A stretch of DNA of 64,000 bases, from the NCBI RefSeq assembly GCF_008364685.1, contig NZ_VTTL01000007.1, positions 124,001 through 188,000 of the forward strand. Reading direction: 5' to 3'. This document shows positions 61,338 to 64,000 of the stretch, piece by piece (the stretch's first letter is position 1; every line of letters begins with the position of its first letter). A program made the translations under genes and the position numbers. The notes below the pieces were generated by a model. That model did no database searches. It saw nothing but the letters and a program-made list of their open reading frames with translations, and was not told the DNA's origin. Source of the stretch: Xanthobacter oligotrophicus. GTDB taxonomy: Bacteria; Pseudomonadota; Alphaproteobacteria; Rhizobiales; Xanthobacteraceae.

Positions 61338-62456
61338 ATGTCCTCAACCCCGCCTGACGTGGCGTCCCGGACCCACCCGGTGGGCGTCCAGATCGACGGC
61401 GTCACCAAGCGCTTCGGCGACGCCACCGCGCTGCACGAGGCGTGGCTGAAGATCGGCCAGGGCGAGTTCATGACGCTGCTCGGCCCGTCCGGCTGCGGCA
61501 AGACCACCCTGCTGAACCTCATCGCCGGCTTCCTGGAGGCGGACGGCGGCGAGATCTTCGTCTCCGGCAGCCTGATGACCGAGACGCCGCCCTATGATCG
61601 CGAGATCGGCGTGGTGTTCCAGAACTACGCGCTGTTCCCGCACATGAGCGTGGCGAAGAACGTGGGCTATGGCCTGCGCATGCGCGGCGTGCCGAAAAAG
61701 GAAATCGAGCAGCGGGTGGCCGAGGCGCTGGCGCTGGTGAAGCTCGCCGCCTTCGGCGATCGCAAGCCGCGCCAGCTCTCCGGCGGCCAGCAGCAGCGCG
61801 TGGCGCTGGCCCGTGCCCTCGTCATCCGCCCCAAGGTGCTGCTGCTGGACGAGCCGTTCTCGGCGCTGGACAAGAATCTGCGCGGCTCCATGCAGGTGGA
61901 GCTGAAGGAGATCCAGAAAAAACTGGCCGTCACCACCATCTTCGTCACCCACGACCAGAGCGAGGCGCTCTCCATGTCCGACCGCATCGCGGTGATGTCG
62001 GACGGGCGCATCCGCCAGGTGGGCACGCCCGACGAGATCTATCGCCGGCCGCTCGACCCCTTCGTTGCCGCCTTCGTGGGCGACGTGAACGTGCTGCCGG
62101 CGCGCCTCGAACGCCGCCTTGGGGATGTGGCCACCGTCGCGCTGGGCGAGGGCCGGGTGCAGGTGCGTGCCGAGACCCTGGACGGCCTTGCGCCCGGCGC
62201 CGCCGTGGACCTGTTCGTGCGGCCGGACGCCATGCGTTTCGCCGATGCCGACGGCGTGCTCGCCGGCACGGTGGCGACCCATGTCTACCAGGGCTCCCAC
62301 GTGGACGTACTGGTGGATGTGCCGGCCGCGAAGGGCGGCCGCGTTACCGTGCGCGTGCCCGGCCATGACGCGCCGGGCCGCTGGCCGGCAGGCGCGCGCG
62401 TCACCCTCGATTTCGCGGCGGGCGACGCCGTGGCCTTCGCCTCCGATGCGAAGTGA
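61338..62456 (+). CDS. ABC transporter ATP-binding protein (PotA type)
   Basis: This is the ATPase of the importer, 372 residues. Walker A is GPSGCGKTT, the Q loop VVFQNYALFPHM, the signature LSGGQQQR, Walker B VLLLDEPFSALD and the switch His TIFVTHDQSEA. The C-terminal 110 residues form a TOBE-type regulatory domain (VFLV-like LFVRPDAMRF). The ATG at 61338 is preceded by AGGAG; TTG at 61293 or ATG at 61299 would overlap the permease gene. It ends the four-gene importer operon. Confidence 0.93.
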   Translation: MSSTPPDVASRTHPVGVQIDGVTKRFGDATALHEAWLKIGQGEFMTLLGPSGCGKTTLLNLIAGFLEADGGEIFVSGSLMTETPPYDREIGVVFQNYALFPHMSVAKNVGYGLRMRGVPKKEIEQRVAEALALVKLAAFGDRKPRQLSGGQQQRVALARALVIRPKVLLLDEPFSALDKNLRGSMQVELKEIQKKLAVTTIFVTHDQSEALSMSDRIAVMSDGRIRQVGTPDEIYRRPLDPFVAAFVGDVNVLPARLERRLGDVATVALGEGRVQVRAETLDGLAPGAAVDLFVRPDAMRFADADGVLAGTVATHVYQGSHVDVLVDVPAAKGGRVTVRVPGHDAPGRWPAGARVTLDFAAGDAVAFASDAK

Positions 62457-62505
62457 TGGCGGCGTCCGGCCTTCACAAGCCGGGCGCCGTGGCGGGCCCG
62501 AGATC

Positions 62506-63159
62506 CTAGAAAGCGGGCGCAGTGGCAGGGGACCGGGCGCGGCTCTCGAAGGCGGCCTGCTCGGGGGCGTAGCGGTCCCACAGGGCGCGCAGGGTGGCGA
62601 TGGGGGCCTCGTCCCAATCCACCCGCAGGTCCACCACCGGCCAGTCATAGATGCGCGCCACATGAAGGCCCGCCGCATGCTCGTCCCCGGTTTCGCCGCC
62701 AGCTTCGAGCCCGGCTTCCAGCCCCCGCAGCAGCCGCTCGGCCAGCGGCAGGGTGGGGTTGGCGAGGAAGGCGTCGCGCATGGCGGCCGGCACGCCGTCA
62801 TGGGTGAGGAGATTGCCCAGAGCGATGCAGCCGTGCCCTTCCGCGACCGCCGCGATGGGCAGGGCCTCGGCGCCCGAATGCCACGCCACCTGTCCGTAGC
62901 GGTCGATGACGCTGGCCTGCCGGAAGGCGGGCTCCGGTGTTCCCGCCAGCAGGGTTGTGAGCACGCCGCCGGCGCCGAGGCCCTGCCGCAGCAGCCCGAG
63001 GCCGGCGGGCCCCAGGGCGGGGTCGGTCACATTCTGCGTGGTCACGAGCCCGAGCGGGCTCACCCAGGCGCACCGGCTGGCGACGCAGATGCTGGACGAG
63101 GTGATGGCGATGCCGAAGGCCCCGGTTTGCGGGCAGCGTGCGGCGATGGAATAGGTCAT
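62506..63159 (-). CDS. DUF1028 family protein (Ntn-hydrolase-like)
   Basis: The 217-residue protein belongs to DUF1028, which adopts an Ntn-hydrolase-like fold and is of unknown activity. It opens with MTYSIAARCPQTGAFGIAITSSSICVASRCAWV and has TTQNVTDPALGPAGL, the family pattern. Relatives are often found in amino-acid or peptide catabolic clusters together with RidA and M20 deacetylases, as here. It is divergent from the M20 gene, and a hydrolase for the imported compound is a reasonable guess. Confidence 0.87.
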   Translation of the reverse strand: MTYSIAARCPQTGAFGIAITSSSICVASRCAWVSPLGLVTTQNVTDPALGPAGLGLLRQGLGAGGVLTTLLAGTPEPAFRQASVIDRYGQVAWHSGAEALPIAAVAEGHGCIALGNLLTHDGVPAAMRDAFLANPTLPLAERLLRGLEAGLEAGGETGDEHAAGLHVARIYDWPVVDLRVDWDEAPIATLRALWDRYAPEQAAFESRARSPATAPAF

Positions 63160-63197
63160 TCCCGTCTCCTTTTCATGAATTTTCTAGCGGGGCGGGC

Positions 63198-64000
63198 ATG
63201 AGCAAGCAAGTATTATCCGAAGAAATACTTGGAAAACTCATCTCAATTCCTTCGATTACAGATACCGCCAATGAAGAGGTGGTCTCCGCCATCGCGGCTA
63301 TCGCCGCCCCCTTCGCCCGCGTGCGTCGCCTGCCCAACGTCGGCGGCGAGAAGACCGCGCTGCTGATCTCCATCGGGCCGGAGGACCGCCCCGGCATCGT
63401 GCTGTCCGCCCACACCGACGTGGTGGCGGTGGCGGGACAGCCGTGGACCAGCGATCCCTTCCGCCTCGCCGTGCGGGATGGCCGGCTGTACGGGCGCGGC
63501 ACTTCCGACATGAAGGGCTTTGTCGCCTGCGTCCTCGCGGCGCTGCCTGCCTTCGCCGCCGCCGATCCGCAGACCCCCGTGCATGTGGCCCTGTCCTACG
63601 ACGAGGAGATCGGCTGCAAGGGCGCGGGGGATCTGGTGGCGGCAATCGCGGCGCTGCCGGCGCTGCCGCTGCTGTGCATCGTGGGCGAGCCCACGGGCAT
63701 GAAAGTGAAGCGCGCCCACAAGGGCAAGACCGGCTGGCGCGCCACTGCGCTGGGCCGCACCGGCCATTCCGCCCTGCCGCACCAGGCGGCGAACGCGGTG
63801 ACGGCGCTGGCCCGGTTCACCGCCCGGCTCGCGGATCTGGCGGACGAGCTGAGGACCGGCGCGCAGGACGGCGCCTTCGATCCGCCCTATGCCACGCTCC
63901 ACATCGGCTCCCTCCACGGCGGCGGGGCGCTCAACGTGGTGCCGGACCAGGCGGTGATGGAATTCGAGCTGCGCTCCATCCCCGGCAGCGACACCGCCGC
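63198..64000 (+). CDS. M20 family deacetylase, ArgE-like (3' partial)
   Basis: This is an acetylornithine deacetylase-type metallohydrolase, cut off by the window end after 267 residues. The metal ligands are H72 and D74 (LSAHTDVV), D104 (RGTSDMKGF) and the DEEIGCKG glutamates. The dimerisation domain begins near GKTGWRATALGRTGHSALPH. ATG at 63198 follows GGCGGG. The first 25 codons are unusually AT-rich against the rest. Because of the DUF1028 and RidA neighbours it is more likely a catabolic N-acyl amino acid hydrolase than the arginine-pathway ArgE. Confidence 0.9.
   Translation, partial: MSKQVLSEEILGKLISIPSITDTANEEVVSAIAAIAAPFARVRRLPNVGGEKTALLISIGPEDRPGIVLSAHTDVVAVAGQPWTSDPFRLAVRDGRLYGRGTSDMKGFVACVLAALPAFAAADPQTPVHVALSYDEEIGCKGAGDLVAAIAALPALPLLCIVGEPTGMKVKRAHKGKTGWRATALGRTGHSALPHQAANAVTALARFTARLADLADELRTGAQDGAFDPPYATLHIGSLHGGGALNVVPDQAVMEFELRSIPGSDTA

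Overview
The window looks like a chromosomal segment of a high-G+C alphaproteobacterium of the Hyphomicrobiales (Rhizobiales), most plausibly Xanthobacteraceae (Xanthobacter/Azorhizobium-like). The basis is the very GC-rich codon use, two copies of a Rhizobiales-type extragenic repeat, two CtrA-type TTAA-N7-TTAA boxes, the conserved hrcA-grpE and rph-rdgB-hemW blocks, and a cowN gene, which implies a nitrogen fixer. This placement is inference; no rRNA or tRNA gene is present to anchor it.

Layout. 1-4.7 kb: a transport and catabolic set (TRAP solute receptor cut by the window edge, DapA-family lyase, FAD-linked D-2-hydroxyacid dehydrogenase, MFS carrier). 4.9-16.5 kb: a divergent cluster that reads as one signalling system. 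It holds a HAMP-SpoIIE phosphatase, three two-TM sensor proteins without output domains, a sensor-MFS fusion, an orphan ABC-type binding protein, a GNAT enzyme, a STAS antagonist, an RsbW-like kinase, a Na/Pi symporter homologue and a second STAS protein. No sigma factor is visible. 16.5-25.9 kb: housekeeping genes (epmA/efp, a single-domain response regulator, grpE/hrcA, rph-rdgB-hemW, proC, a TetR regulator, an UPF0178 protein). 25.9-27.2 kb: cowN and an RcoM-like PAS-LytTR regulator, with two LytTR-type boxes between them; this looks like a CO-responsive nitrogenase-protection module. 27.3-41.5 kb: housekeeping and envelope genes (YfgM-like TPR protein, der, YbjN, ubiK, lgt, MidA-like methyltransferase, pgeF, prs, PAP2 phosphatase, ilvE) and a PetP/PetR-like MarR plus two-component set.

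41.6-47.9 kb is the accessory patch. It contains a stand-alone C-terminal half of a CCA-adding enzyme, an AT-rich reverse transcriptase gene (Abi/DRT-like) broken by one in-frame TAA, a decayed copy of the 3' end of a Pif1-like helicase, a DUF1254 protein and the intact helicase. 47.9-55.4 kb holds adenosine kinase, glmM, an outer-membrane barrel, two single-domain response regulators, an aroQ-like gene with an active-site substitution, a hydroxyacid dehydrogenase, a YCII protein and a LysR regulator. 55.6-64 kb is a catabolic island: HpaB-type monooxygenase, flavin reductase and RidA, a complete PotD/B/C/A-type ABC importer, a DUF1028 protein and an M20 deacetylase that runs off the window.

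Starts were chosen by homology, Shine-Dalgarno spacing and overlap with the upstream stop. Several are uncertain and are flagged. No CRISPR array, transposase, tRNA or rRNA was seen.
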